This document shows positions 7,947-16,108 of a DNA stretch of 44,119 bases, in pieces. The stretch lies in contig JAGCSR010000019.1 of assembly GCA_017964005.1 (NCBI GenBank), forward strand, positions 1-44,119. Reading direction: 5' to 3'. The translations under genes were made by a program, and so were the position numbers. The stretch is from Clostridiales bacterium (lineage in GTDB: Bacteria; Bacillota; Clostridia; Saccharofermentanales; Saccharofermentanaceae). Position 1 is the first letter of the stretch. The number at the start of each line of letters is the position of its first letter. The notes below the pieces were generated by a model, which was given only the letters and a program-made list of their open reading frames with translations, was not told where the DNA came from and searched no databases.

Positions 7947-8936
7947 TCAGGATGCCGCGGAAGCGGATGCGGATGCGGCGGATACTGCTGCCAGCATTGC
8001 GGCGACCTCAACGGCGATGATAGCCGAGATTATCGCGGAGATGACGGAAGACCTTGCCTGGGATGTGCCGCCCGTATATGCGTCGAGGACGATCGCGCAG
8101 GCCAGGATATGGCGGATCCTCTTGCCGGCGCCCAAAGGTCCCATTCCGCGGATGGTCTTCATCTCATCGGAGAGCTTTCTTATTCTCTTGATGACGGTCT
8201 TGCGGTCCTCTTCGCGGACGAGGAGTCCCGTTGCCGCAACAACACCGAATGCCTCGGTATCGAAGCGGATCCCTTCGGCCTTGAACATATCGAAGGTCTT
8301 GCGGATCGCTAGTGCCTGATCGTCGGCGTCACCTGCAAAGCATGCGGATATCAGGGCCATGTGCTGGATCCTCTCTCTTCCGATGAAGTGCTTATCCAGC
8401 GCTTCGAAACATACTTCGGCATTGCGGGCTATGACCTCCGTATCAACATTGGTCAGAGCCATGATCACGCACCCGGTGATGTCTTCTTTGCCAGTGATGA
8501 ACGGGTGGTCGCGGCGGACGAGCTTATAGATCTCGCGGCATCTCTTGATATATGTATCGTATTCTGATTCTCGGCAGGAGCGGTATATCATGGTTGCTGC
8601 CAGCACGAGATAATCCGAATCGAAAAACTTCTTATCCAGCCCCTTATGGATCTTCTTGATCTGCGCAAGGGCATAATCGGGATCAGGGGATTGTGCGATA
8701 GTCGCAGTTACCACCTGACGGCAGTTGCCGGACCTTACGCCGGACAGCAGGGAGGTGTTCTTGCTCAAAAGCTTTTTGGCTTCCTTCATGGCACTTACGT
8801 TTGTTGGCGTGCTGTTGCCTATGAATGCCGCAGCGCACGCCGCAGCCTCCAAAGATGAGTTGAGAACGAACGCTTCCTTGGCGACCGCAAAGTTCTCAGC
8901 GAAAACATTCTTACTGAGTTCTATCTTCTGTTCCAT
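7947..8936 (-). CDS. DUF4003-like protein, copy 1
   Basis: The ATG at 8936 (MEQKIELSKN) follows AAAAGGAGAT with a 6-base gap and is preferred over an in-frame ATG 30 bp upstream. The 329-residue protein is soluble until a C-terminal hydrophobic Ala-rich stretch (VISAIISAIIAVEVAAMLAAVSAAS) that may be a membrane tail. The central part (SGVRSGNCRQVV and the following YALAQIKKIHKGL) matches the second copy at 9614-10585, so the two are paralogs. I place them in the DUF4003 family from memory of its length and helical repeats; function is unknown. It is divergent from the GNAT gene at 9059. Confidence 0.65.
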   Translation of the reverse strand: MEQKIELSKNVFAENFAVAKEAFVLNSSLEAAACAAAFIGNSTPTNVSAMKEAKKLLSKNTSLLSGVRSGNCRQVVTATIAQSPDPDYALAQIKKIHKGLDKKFFDSDYLVLAATMIYRSCRESEYDTYIKRCREIYKLVRRDHPFITGKEDITGCVIMALTNVDTEVIARNAEVCFEALDKHFIGRERIQHMALISACFAGDADDQALAIRKTFDMFKAEGIRFDTEAFGVVAATGLLVREEDRKTVIKRIRKLSDEMKTIRGMGPLGAGKRIRHILACAIVLDAYTGGTSQARSSVISAIISAIIAVEVAAMLAAVSAASASASAAS

Positions 8937-9058
8937 AACAATATCTCCTTTTCCAAGTAAACTCACAATATTTTACCCTGTAGCCCGAGATCTCACAAGA
9001 AGAATCGGATCTTTGATATATAATGTCAGATAGAGTCTTTGCACGGAAAGGAGTGCCG

Positions 9059-9595
9059 ATGGTAAAGCTTTTCGATGAGTGGCCGGATCTGGGGTCCGTC
9101 AATATCGAACTCAGGAAACTGTCTTCCTGCGATTCGGAAGCCCTTGGGGCCATGACGAGGGATGACAGAGTCTATAAGTACCTTCCGACATTTCTGGCCG
9201 AACGGCAGTTCGAAGACGCAAAAGATGCGGTCAACTACATCAACGGCAGGCTTTTCGATGACCGGGAGTCCCTTATCCTGGGGATCTTCGAGGACGGTAA
9301 GTTCGCTGGACTTGCCGAGTTCTACGGTTACAAAGAGCAGATTGCCAAGACCTGCGTCGGCTACAGGCTCGCCTACGACCATTGGGGGCGCGGCATCGCG
9401 AGCACGGCAGTGGGACTCATGGTAGATTACCTGTATGGCAGGACCAATATAGAGATAATCACGGCCAGCACCATGGTGGAGAACATCGGATCTGCCAAGG
9501 TCCTTACCAAGAACGGCTTTGAGGTTACGGCAAGGTCCGTTCCGGAAGACTGGGGATACGATGAACCCACGATTGCGGATAAATGGTTCAGATAG
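9059..9595 (+). CDS. RimJ/RimL-type GNAT acetyltransferase
   Basis: A 178-residue acetyltransferase. The start at 9059 is chosen because AAGGAG ends 5 bases before it; an in-frame ATG at 9023 lacks a ribosome site. The acetyl-CoA motif is HWGRGIASTAVG, and the C-terminal part ENIGSAKVLTKNGFEV is typical of enzymes that acetylate protein N-termini, amino acids or drugs. The next gene (DUF4003-like copy 2) follows after 18 bp, so they are probably co-transcribed. The specific substrate is not predictable. Confidence 0.85.
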   Translation: MVKLFDEWPDLGSVNIELRKLSSCDSEALGAMTRDDRVYKYLPTFLAERQFEDAKDAVNYINGRLFDDRESLILGIFEDGKFAGLAEFYGYKEQIAKTCVGYRLAYDHWGRGIASTAVGLMVDYLYGRTNIEIITASTMVENIGSAKVLTKNGFEVTARSVPEDWGYDEPTIADKWFR

Positions 9596-9613
9596 AATAA
9601 GGAGGATTGAACT

Positions 9614-10585
9614 ATGCAGGATAATGTAAGGAAAAATGTGGAGATCTTTGCAAGAGACCTGGCGTGCGCGCAGAAGCACTGCCGCTGGGGCGGGGACAAG
9701 TATGCCGCCACCATGGCATGTATCCTTATCGGACAGGATAAAGAACTGACGCAGGAAGATTTCAAGGAGGCGCAGGCCCTCATCAAACAGAATGCCGGTG
9801 TGTTCTCGAGCTTAAGATCCGGTTATGCCAGGGAGATCGTCTGTGCCGCGGTGGCCGCATCAGACGACATGCAGTATGCTGTAGACGAGATTAAGAAGAT
9901 ACATACTCAGATCCGCGGAGGGTTCTCAGATTCCGCGAAGCTCATGATCGCCTCGACCCTGATATTCCTCTGTTCGGACCCTCTGCGCTACGAGACTGTC
10001 GTCAATAAGGCGATAGAGATATACAGGGGCATGAAAGGAAACCACCCCCTTCTCGTATGGGGATCGAATGTCTCCAACTACGGACTCCTGGCAATGTCGA
10101 ATAAGGGCACGGATGTGATCTACCGTGACTATGAGGATTGCTATAACGCTATGGCTGCCCAATACAGGAACAAGACTGCCGCGCTCTATGCGGCAGGAGC
10201 CATGTGCCTGTTCGACGGACCTGCCGAAGTCAGAGCTTCGGGCGTTGTTGCCTGGCATCAGGCGCATAAGGCGGCAAGGCTGGATTATACTTCGGACGGA
10301 CTTGAGATAATAGCTCTCCTGTCAGGCATATTCGGAGACGTTAACGGCGGAATCATCTCCGAGATATCCGAGATCTCTTCGGTGCTTTCTTCCGTCAAGG
10401 GAATGGGCAGATGGGGAGTAGGAGAGCGTGTCCGCAACATGATCGCCGCTGCCATCTATATCAGCTCTGTCTGCGAAGATGAACAGATCCGGGCTTTCGC
10501 AAAACAGGTCATCCTCAATGTCCTTGTAAGGATGTTGGAAGATGATGACTCGGCTGCTGCCACGGCGGCCTGCACTGTGATCTGA
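9614..10585 (+). CDS. DUF4003-like protein, copy 2
   Basis: A 323-residue protein with a strong ribosome site (AAGGAGG). It is mostly alpha-helical. It shares with copy 1 the segments SSLRSGYAREIVCAAV and VDEIKKIHTQI, a KGMGRWGVGERVR element (copy 1: RGMGPLGAGKRIR), and overall order, so one arose by duplication. Unlike copy 1 it lacks the long hydrophobic Ala tail. The pair faces away from each other around the GNAT gene. Function unknown. Confidence 0.65.
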   Translation: MQDNVRKNVEIFARDLACAQKHCRWGGDKYAATMACILIGQDKELTQEDFKEAQALIKQNAGVFSSLRSGYAREIVCAAVAASDDMQYAVDEIKKIHTQIRGGFSDSAKLMIASTLIFLCSDPLRYETVVNKAIEIYRGMKGNHPLLVWGSNVSNYGLLAMSNKGTDVIYRDYEDCYNAMAAQYRNKTAALYAAGAMCLFDGPAEVRASGVVAWHQAHKAARLDYTSDGLEIIALLSGIFGDVNGGIISEISEISSVLSSVKGMGRWGVGERVRNMIAAAIYISSVCEDEQIRAFAKQVILNVLVRMLEDDDSAAATAACTVI

Positions 10586-10614
10586 TATTCCGGACATCAT
10601 ATTTTCGGCATTTG

Positions 10615-10640
10615 GGACTGTCCTTTGGGGCAGTCCTTTG
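10615..10640 (+). terminator. rho-independent terminator
   Basis: GGACTG (10615-10620) pairs with CAGTCC (10631-10636), with extra TCC/GGG pairs inside the loop, followed by TTTGTATT. It ends the GNAT/DUF4003 unit. Confidence 0.7.
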
Positions 10641-10651
10641 TATTGCTGACT

Positions 10652-10680
10652 TTGCATAATCTCCCTTTTTTTGCTATCCT
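10652..10680 (+). promoter_or_regulatory. sigma-A-type promoter of the first SLH gene
   Basis: TTGCAT (10652-10657), a 17-base spacer and TATCCT (10675-10680) lie 65 bp before the start of the LRR-SLH gene, directly after the preceding terminator. Confidence 0.55.
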
Positions 10681-10744
10681 ACGGCGGGGAAGAGTATTCA
10701 GATACTCTTGTTGAAGTTATGAGAAAGAATAAAGGAGTATGATT

Positions 10745-12907
10745 ATGAGAAAGAGTATTACGGGCGTTATCGCATCACTGTCGATGGCGGCGCTCCTGGC
10801 ATTTGTCCCGGCCGCAGGGGCGAGGGCGGATGGTGAAGTTACCATCGATTCGACTACTTTTCCGGACAAGCACTTCAGGAATTATGTCACGAAGGTCATC
10901 GATGACGGAGACGGCAAGCTCACTCAGGATGAGATCGATGCTGTTAGCGGGATCGAAGTTAACAATAGAAATATAGAAGATATTACGGGTATAGAACTGT
11001 TCAAGAACCTTACACTGCTCAATATCTCCGGCAACAATATCAAGAATATCGATGTCAGTATCTATAAAGACCTTACGTTCTTATCCTGCTCAAATAATCT
11101 GCTTTCGGATCTTGATGTAACCGGCAATACCAAGCTCGAGACCCTCGAATGCGACGGCAATGACCTTACTTCTCTCGATGTTACGAATAATACCAAGCTG
11201 GGTTCTTTGAGCTTTACGGGTAATAAGATCTCTTCCCTCGATCTGAGCTCATGCACGGATCTCATCTATCTTCATTGCCACGACAATGAACTTGAATCCC
11301 TTGATGTTTCCAAGAATACCAAGCTTGAGACTTTGGGGTGCTCGGGCAACAAGATCTCGGAGCTCAATGTGGACAATAATACCGCTTTGACGGATCTTTC
11401 TGCTGATCACAACCTCCTTAGCGAGATCAAGCTCAGCAACAACGGGGCACTTGCTTATCTTGATGTAAGTTCCAACAAGCTCTCCGCTTTGGATATAAGC
11501 GGCAATGAAGTCCTGGAATACCTCTATTGTCCTTCTAACGAACTTACGTCACTTGATACATCCGGCAGCGATGCGGTCACGACCATCGACTGCACTTCCA
11601 ATCAGATCGCATCTCTTGACTTAAGCAGCAATTCCAAGATCAAAGTCCTTAAGTGCGGTTCCAATCCCCTTGGATCTTTGGATGTAAGCAATCTCAAAGA
11701 TCTCTCCGAACTGCATTGCGCCGTCTGCGGCCTTACCGGGCTTGACCTTAGCAAGAATAAGAAACTCCAGTCCCTCAGTTGTGCCGGCAACAAGCTGACG
11801 ACCATTGATCTTGGTGAACTTACCGAACTCGTTATGCTGGATATATGTGAGAATAAACTGACTTCCATCGATGTCAGCAAGAATAAGGACCTGGCATCGT
11901 TTGCATGTTCTTATAACGTCATCGCTTCTTTGGACCTTGCAAATAACAAGAAGCTCTTATGTCTGCGCTGTGAGGGCAACAAGATCACGGAGCTTGACAT
12001 CACAAAGTGTGATGAACTTCTGAAGATCTATAAAGACGGCAAGGCCAAGGATCTGGGGACATATTATTCTTACGACTATAACAATGCTCTTGATGTTCTT
12101 GTTTTTGACAAGACTACCAAGGTCATCATCCCCGAACCAGTCCTTACTCTCGACAAGGAATCCATGGATATAATCGTCGGAGAGCAGGGTGAACTTACGG
12201 CAACGCTCAAGAATGCCACCGGCAAGATCACATGGAAGACGTCCGACAAGAAGGTCGCAACAGTAGACTCCACAGGCAAGATTACCGCGAAGATGGCAGG
12301 CACAGTTACTGTCACTGCATCCGCTGCCGGCAAGACCGCGGAATGCAAAGTCGTCGTTCTCTATCTTGACGTAACCGACAAGAACGATTTCTGGTACACA
12401 CCGACCAACTACCTTACCGCTGCCGGTGTTGTCAAAGGATATAACAAGCAGACGAAGTTCAAGCCCACCACCAAGTGCACCCGCGCCCAGATGGTTACAT
12501 TCATCTGGAGGCTTTCCGGCGAACCTGCCCCCAAGTCCCAGACCTGCAAGTTCACGGATGTTAAGACTACGGATTATTTCTACAAAGCATGTATCTGGGG
12601 CAACGAGAATCACATCGTTGAAGGCTATAAGGACGGCACCTTTGGTCCTCAGATCGTTTGCGCCAGACGTCATGCGGTAACGTTCCTTTGGAGGCTTGCA
12701 GGCAAGCCCCAGCCTTCGGCATCCGCCAACAGGTTCAGCGATGTAAAGGAGACCGATTACTTCTACAAGGCAACCGTCTGGGCTGCCGAAAAGAATATCC
12801 TCGAAGGTTATGAGGACAACACCTTCCGTCCCAACGGCGCGTGCCTCAGACGCCAGATGGTAACGTTCCTCTATAAGTATGATAAGTTTATCAACAAGAA
12901 AGGGTAA
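10745..12907 (+). CDS. LRR, Big2 and SLH surface protein, copy 1
   Basis: A 720-residue secreted protein. The ATG at 10745 is preferred over 10739 because AAAGGAG (10731-10737) then has a 7-base gap. Order: signal peptide (about 1-28, cut near GARADG); an EF-hand-like loop DDGDGKLTQDEID; about 16 leucine-rich repeats of 21 residues (LDVSxNxxLxxLxCxxN, roughly 75-435); one Big2-like Ig domain (ITWKTSDKKVATVDSTGKI); and three SLH domains of the CTRAQMVTFIWR type at the C-terminus. SLH domains bind secondary wall polymers, so it should sit on the cell surface and present the LRR for adhesion or polysaccharide contact. A close paralog is at 22439-24337. The end of the gene is duplicated downstream (see 12881-13025). 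Confidence 0.9.
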   Translation: MRKSITGVIASLSMAALLAFVPAAGARADGEVTIDSTTFPDKHFRNYVTKVIDDGDGKLTQDEIDAVSGIEVNNRNIEDITGIELFKNLTLLNISGNNIKNIDVSIYKDLTFLSCSNNLLSDLDVTGNTKLETLECDGNDLTSLDVTNNTKLGSLSFTGNKISSLDLSSCTDLIYLHCHDNELESLDVSKNTKLETLGCSGNKISELNVDNNTALTDLSADHNLLSEIKLSNNGALAYLDVSSNKLSALDISGNEVLEYLYCPSNELTSLDTSGSDAVTTIDCTSNQIASLDLSSNSKIKVLKCGSNPLGSLDVSNLKDLSELHCAVCGLTGLDLSKNKKLQSLSCAGNKLTTIDLGELTELVMLDICENKLTSIDVSKNKDLASFACSYNVIASLDLANNKKLLCLRCEGNKITELDITKCDELLKIYKDGKAKDLGTYYSYDYNNALDVLVFDKTTKVIIPEPVLTLDKESMDIIVGEQGELTATLKNATGKITWKTSDKKVATVDSTGKITAKMAGTVTVTASAAGKTAECKVVVLYLDVTDKNDFWYTPTNYLTAAGVVKGYNKQTKFKPTTKCTRAQMVTFIWRLSGEPAPKSQTCKFTDVKTTDYFYKACIWGNENHIVEGYKDGTFGPQIVCARRHAVTFLWRLAGKPQPSASANRFSDVKETDYFYKATVWAAEKNILEGYEDNTFRPNGACLRRQMVTFLYKYDKFINKKG

Positions 12908-13025
12908 CCCGAGGAACAACACATCGCTCTGCCAGTTCCGCAGGAGCAAAGCGACGAGGACTTGTTCGACGCCAAGAGCGATGTGTTGTGACGAACGATA
13001 AGTTTATCAACAAGAAGGGATAACC
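12881..13025. repeat. palindromic element between duplicated gene ends
   Basis: The last 20 codon bases of the SLH gene (12881-12900) are repeated exactly at 12997-13016, and the following ten bases, including the stop, are nearly repeated. Between the copies is an 86-base insert with a 15-bp perfect inverted repeat (12916-12930 with 12975-12989; core CAACACATCGCTCT). The layout looks like insertion of a small palindromic element with target duplication, or a duplication templated by a hairpin. The second copy would encode the same C-terminus, DKFINKKG, but lies after the stop. Confidence 0.75.
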
Positions 13026-13049
13026 CCGGTTTATAACCTGTAAGACTTC

Positions 13050-13083
13050 GCCCGGAGATGTGTGATCATCCCCGGGCTTTTTT
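13050..13083 (+). terminator. rho-independent terminator of the SLH gene
   Basis: GCCCGGAGATG (13050-13060) pairs with CATCCCCGGGC (13067-13077; one mismatch), followed by six T. It lies after the duplicated gene end. Confidence 0.85.
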
Positions 13084-13091
13084 GTGCAGAG

Positions 13092-13216
13092 TTAGTCACT
13101 AAAACAGTCACTAAGAAGTGTCAAAAAAGTGAGTAGATTAGTGACCGCCGGGCGTATACTCACTCATTCACTCACTGAAAAACAATTTGAGTGAGCACTT
13201 CAGTGAGTGAAGAAAG
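13092..13216. repeat. hairpin array with private motif TCACT/AGTGA
   Basis: Between the SLH gene terminator and cca, the motif TCACT or its complement AGTGA occurs about ten times. GTCACTAA (13095-13102 and 13107-13114) is repeated directly and matched by its complement TTAGTGAC (13138-13145). TTCACTCACTGAA (13167-13179) is perfectly inverted as TTCAGTGAGTGAA (13199-13211), a 13-bp stem with a 19-base loop. Further CACTCA and GAGTGA copies fill the gaps. No coding frame is convincing here. Confidence 0.75.
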
Positions 13217-13269
13217 TGAAGTAATGTGATAAAGTGCAATTGGAACATTAACAGCAGAAGGAGACAGAT

Positions 13270-14628
13270 ATGATCGATATCCCCGGGGGCGCTCTCGAGA
13301 TATTGGGAAGACTGAATGACGCAGGTTACGATGCCTATGTTGTGGGCGGGTGCGTCCGTGACAGCCTCAGGGGCATCGCGCCTTACGACTGGGATATCAC
13401 GACTTCGGCAACTCCCGATGAGATGAAGGAAGTCTTCTTAGGGGAGAAGATCATTGAGACCGGGATAAAGCACGGGACACTGACGATAAGGTCCTCTGCG
13501 GGGGAGTTTTTCGAGGTAACGACTTTCCGGGTTGACGGGGAATATAAGGACGGAAGACACCCTGAGAATGTGGAGTTCGTAAGGGATGTGGAAGGAGACC
13601 TTGCCAGACGCGATTTTACGATGAATGCCATAGCGTGTGACGCGGAAGGGAATACGGAGGATCCTTTCGGCGGCGAAAAGGACATAAGTAACGAAGTCAT
13701 AAGGTGCGTCGGGGATCCGGATAAGAGGTTCGGAGAAGACGGTCTTCGTATACTGAGGGCGCTGAGGTTTGCGGCGGCCACGGGATTTGCGGTCGAAGAA
13801 AAGACACGAGCATCCATACACAGGAATGCGGGGCTTTTGTCCAACATATCAGCCGAGAGGATCAATTCCGAACTGACAAAGCTGCTTTTGGGAGATCATG
13901 CTTTCGATGTCCTGATGGAGTATAAGGACATCGTGACTGCGATCATCCCGGAACTTGCGCCGTCAATAGGGTTCGAACAGAATTCGGTGTGGCACTGCTA
14001 CGATGTATATGAGCACATCATGAGAGCCGTAGACGCGTATAAGGGAGACGACGCTTGCATCAAGTTTGCACTCCTCCTGCACGATGTCGGAAAGCCTGCA
14101 TGTTATTCGGTGGGGCCTGACGGACGCGGACACTTCTACGGGCATGTGGAAGAGAGCGTAAGGCTTGCAGGTCCCATATTGGACAGGCTTAAGTTCAGCA
14201 ATGCCGACAAAGAGAAGATAACGGAACTGATAAGGTATCACGACATAAGGGTCGAGCCGCAGGACAAGTCCTGCAGGAAGGCTTTGGGGAAGCTCGGGCT
14301 GGAACTGATGGAAGATCTGGGGCATGTCAAGAAAGCTGATATATCGGCCCAGTCGGAATACAGCCGTATCCGTGAATTCGATAAAGTCGATGAGGTCCTG
14401 AAGATCGCGCGGAAGATCGCTTCGTCCGGCGCATGCCTGAAACTCAGAGACCTTGCGGTCGGAGGGGATGATCTGATAGAAGAATTGGGAGTCGCGCCGG
14501 GACCCGTTGTGGGAAATATCCTGAACGAACTTCTTAAGAAGGTCATAGAGGATCAGATCCCCAACGAACGCGGCGCGCTGTTGGAATGCGCCCGGGACCT
14601 TTATGCAAATGGCGTCCCGAATGACTGA
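13270..14628 (+). CDS. cca: CCA tRNA nucleotidyltransferase
   Basis: A 452-residue class II enzyme that adds or repairs the 3' CCA of tRNA from CTP and ATP. Visible motifs: GGCVRD (about residue 26), the metal-binding DWDITT, the RRDFTMNAIA segment that positions the base, the GEDGLRILRALRF motif, and a C-terminal HD domain (LLHDVGKP about residue 275, and RYHDIR). A good ribosome site (AAGGAG) precedes the start. The neighbouring tRNA-Thr gene encodes its own CCA, so the enzyme may act mainly in repair for that tRNA. It is preceded by a repeat array and followed by a lipoprotein gene. Confidence 0.95.
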   Translation: MIDIPGGALEILGRLNDAGYDAYVVGGCVRDSLRGIAPYDWDITTSATPDEMKEVFLGEKIIETGIKHGTLTIRSSAGEFFEVTTFRVDGEYKDGRHPENVEFVRDVEGDLARRDFTMNAIACDAEGNTEDPFGGEKDISNEVIRCVGDPDKRFGEDGLRILRALRFAAATGFAVEEKTRASIHRNAGLLSNISAERINSELTKLLLGDHAFDVLMEYKDIVTAIIPELAPSIGFEQNSVWHCYDVYEHIMRAVDAYKGDDACIKFALLLHDVGKPACYSVGPDGRGHFYGHVEESVRLAGPILDRLKFSNADKEKITELIRYHDIRVEPQDKSCRKALGKLGLELMEDLGHVKKADISAQSEYSRIREFDKVDEVLKIARKIASSGACLKLRDLAVGGDDLIEELGVAPGPVVGNILNELLKKVIEDQIPNERGALLECARDLYANGVPND

Positions 14629-14644
14629 TTTATTGCAGATTTGA

Positions 14645-14653
14645 TGCTATAAT
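14645..14653 (+). promoter_or_regulatory. extended -10 promoter element
   Basis: TGCTATAAT, an extended -10 sequence (TGnTATAAT), lies 41 bp before the lipoprotein start at 14695. No convincing -35 is seen, as is common for extended -10 promoters. Confidence 0.5.
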
Positions 14654-14694
14654 CTTGTAGTCGAAAAGCTTTTCCGAAAGGAGACTGTCCGAGA

Positions 14695-15555
14695 ATGAAG
14701 AATAAGAAGATCATCGCAACGGTCCTTGCCGGATCCCTGGCTCTTACGGCTTGCGCATGTAATGTAGTAAGGGACGAGACATCCGATACTGAGGCTTCGG
14801 TCTCCGCAACTGAGACTACCACGGCTGCGACTACCACCACGACAGCGGCGCCGGAGACTTCTGCGACAGAAGAAACCTCCGAGTCTTCCGACGTGTCAGA
14901 GTCCGTCGAATCCGGCGTGACGAGAGGAGCGGACGAACCCGAGACCTCGGAAACTACGGAATCACTTACCTACGAACAGATATATACGCCTATTCTTAAC
15001 GCGGCTTATGCTGTCCTGACAGGCGCTCCCGGAGACGATATCCCCGAGGGATTTACAGGGATAATGGAATACTACCAGTATTCTTCCCAATCTGACCCCA
15101 TAAAGGATGTGGGATACAAGATCGCGGATATCACGTCTGACGGCGTTCCGGAACTGATCATAGGTCTTAAGTACGACATTTTCGCCGTATATACCATTGA
15201 GGACGACAGGGCAACCCTTGTTATAGAAGGATGGGGAAGAAGCAGCGAGCAGATGCTCAATGACGGAAGTTTCTATAACTCCGGATCCGGCGGAGCGTCG
15301 GTGCATATCTTCGGAAGATATACATTGTCTCCCGACGGAACGACTAAAAACTGGTCAGACTGCTACTTTACTGACCTCAAGGACGAACAGACCTGGGAAG
15401 TGGGTATCTACCACAACAAGACCGGCAGTATGGACAAGAGCGTCTCCGAAGAACTTCCCATCTCCATGGAAGATCTGGAGTCCATCGAGAAAGGATATAT
15501 GGATAAGGTTACGGAACTGAACCTTCAGCCTATTACTTTTGCGGTAACCAGGTGA
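14695..15555 (+). CDS. lipoprotein of unknown function
   Basis: A 286-residue protein with a lipoprotein-like signal peptide ending in the cysteine-rich stretch LTACAC (probable lipidated C19 or C21), a T/S/E-rich linker of about 75 residues, then a globular domain (about 100-280). That domain holds YKIADITSDGVPELIIGL, an acidic DxxxDGxxEL motif typical of extracellular domains in Clostridia that resemble FG-GAP-type calcium loops. The start has AAAGGAGA 11 bases upstream. It is transcribed from its own likely promoter and ends at a terminator. Function is unknown; a surface or sensory role is a guess. Confidence 0.75.
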   Translation: MKNKKIIATVLAGSLALTACACNVVRDETSDTEASVSATETTTAATTTTTAAPETSATEETSESSDVSESVESGVTRGADEPETSETTESLTYEQIYTPILNAAYAVLTGAPGDDIPEGFTGIMEYYQYSSQSDPIKDVGYKIADITSDGVPELIIGLKYDIFAVYTIEDDRATLVIEGWGRSSEQMLNDGSFYNSGSGGASVHIFGRYTLSPDGTTKNWSDCYFTDLKDEQTWEVGIYHNKTGSMDKSVSEELPISMEDLESIEKGYMDKVTELNLQPITFAVTR

Positions 15556-15585
15556 TGTAACATTGTTAAATCGGATCAACTTTCC

Positions 15586-15613
15586 GGCTGTCTTGTAAAA
15601 GGCAGCCTTTTTT
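15586..15613 (+). terminator. rho-independent terminator
   Basis: GGCTGTC (15586-15592) pairs with GGCAGCC (15601-15607) with one G-U pair, followed by six T. Confidence 0.85.
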
Positions 15614-15684
15614 AAGTGCCGAAAACTGCTGTAATCCAATGACTTAGGGCGTTTATGGCCCTTCAATCTTCTTCTGAAATAAAA

Positions 15685-15713
15685 TTGACATTTTAAGAAT
15701 TAGTGCATAAAAT
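15685..15713 (+). promoter_or_regulatory. sigma-A promoter of the HEAT-protein operon
   Basis: TTGACA (15685-15690), a 17-base spacer and TAAAAT (15708-15713) form a near-consensus promoter 40 bp before the start at 15754. Transcription would begin near 15720, which also excludes an in-frame ATG at 15703. Confidence 0.85.
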
Positions 15714-15753
15714 GTTCTTAGGCGATGAGCCGCAGGTTTGGGGAGGTTTAGAC

Positions 15754-16095
15754 ATGGGACGATTGGATTCGATTGGCGCTAAGATCGATAAACTCGCATC
15801 AAAGGGAAAATTGGATGCGGTTATTAAATTCGCGGGTGATAAGGACCCGGATGTCCGTACTTTGGCGGCAGTAGGAATGGGCAAGATCAATACTTATGAA
15901 TCCGGCATGGCCCTGATCCCGCTTCTTCGTGATCCATATCCTCAGGTAAGAGCCGCAGCGGCAACGTCCGCAGCCGACATTGGAGCAAAACACTGCGAAG
16001 AGTATGTCAAGAAGATCGCTTTCGCGGATCCCGATGCTGATGTAAGGCTGGCGGCACAGGCGGCATTCTATGTGCTGAAAGATAAGCTGGTCTGA
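15754..16095 (+). CDS. small HEAT-repeat protein
   Basis: A 113-residue protein starting at MGRLDSIGAKID; GGGGAGG (15740-15746) stands 7 bases before the ATG. It consists of about three HEAT/PBS-lyase-like helical repeats with the pattern DPDVRTLAAVGMGKI, DPYPQVRAAAATSAADIG and DPDADVRLAAQAAFYVL. Such repeats bind proteins or act as scaffolds. There is no signal peptide, so it is cytoplasmic. It heads a two-gene unit with the membrane-anchored protein that follows. Confidence 0.8.
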   Translation: MGRLDSIGAKIDKLASKGKLDAVIKFAGDKDPDVRTLAAVGMGKINTYESGMALIPLLRDPYPQVRAAAATSAADIGAKHCEEYVKKIAFADPDADVRLAAQAAFYVLKDKLV

Positions 16096-16108
16096 TACCC
16101 CGTTTGTA

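Noticed and set aside
11957..12949. 330-residue minus-strand frame over the SLH region
   Set aside because: Antisense to the well-supported SLH gene, and a similar frame appears opposite the paralog, so it only mirrors the coding sequence.
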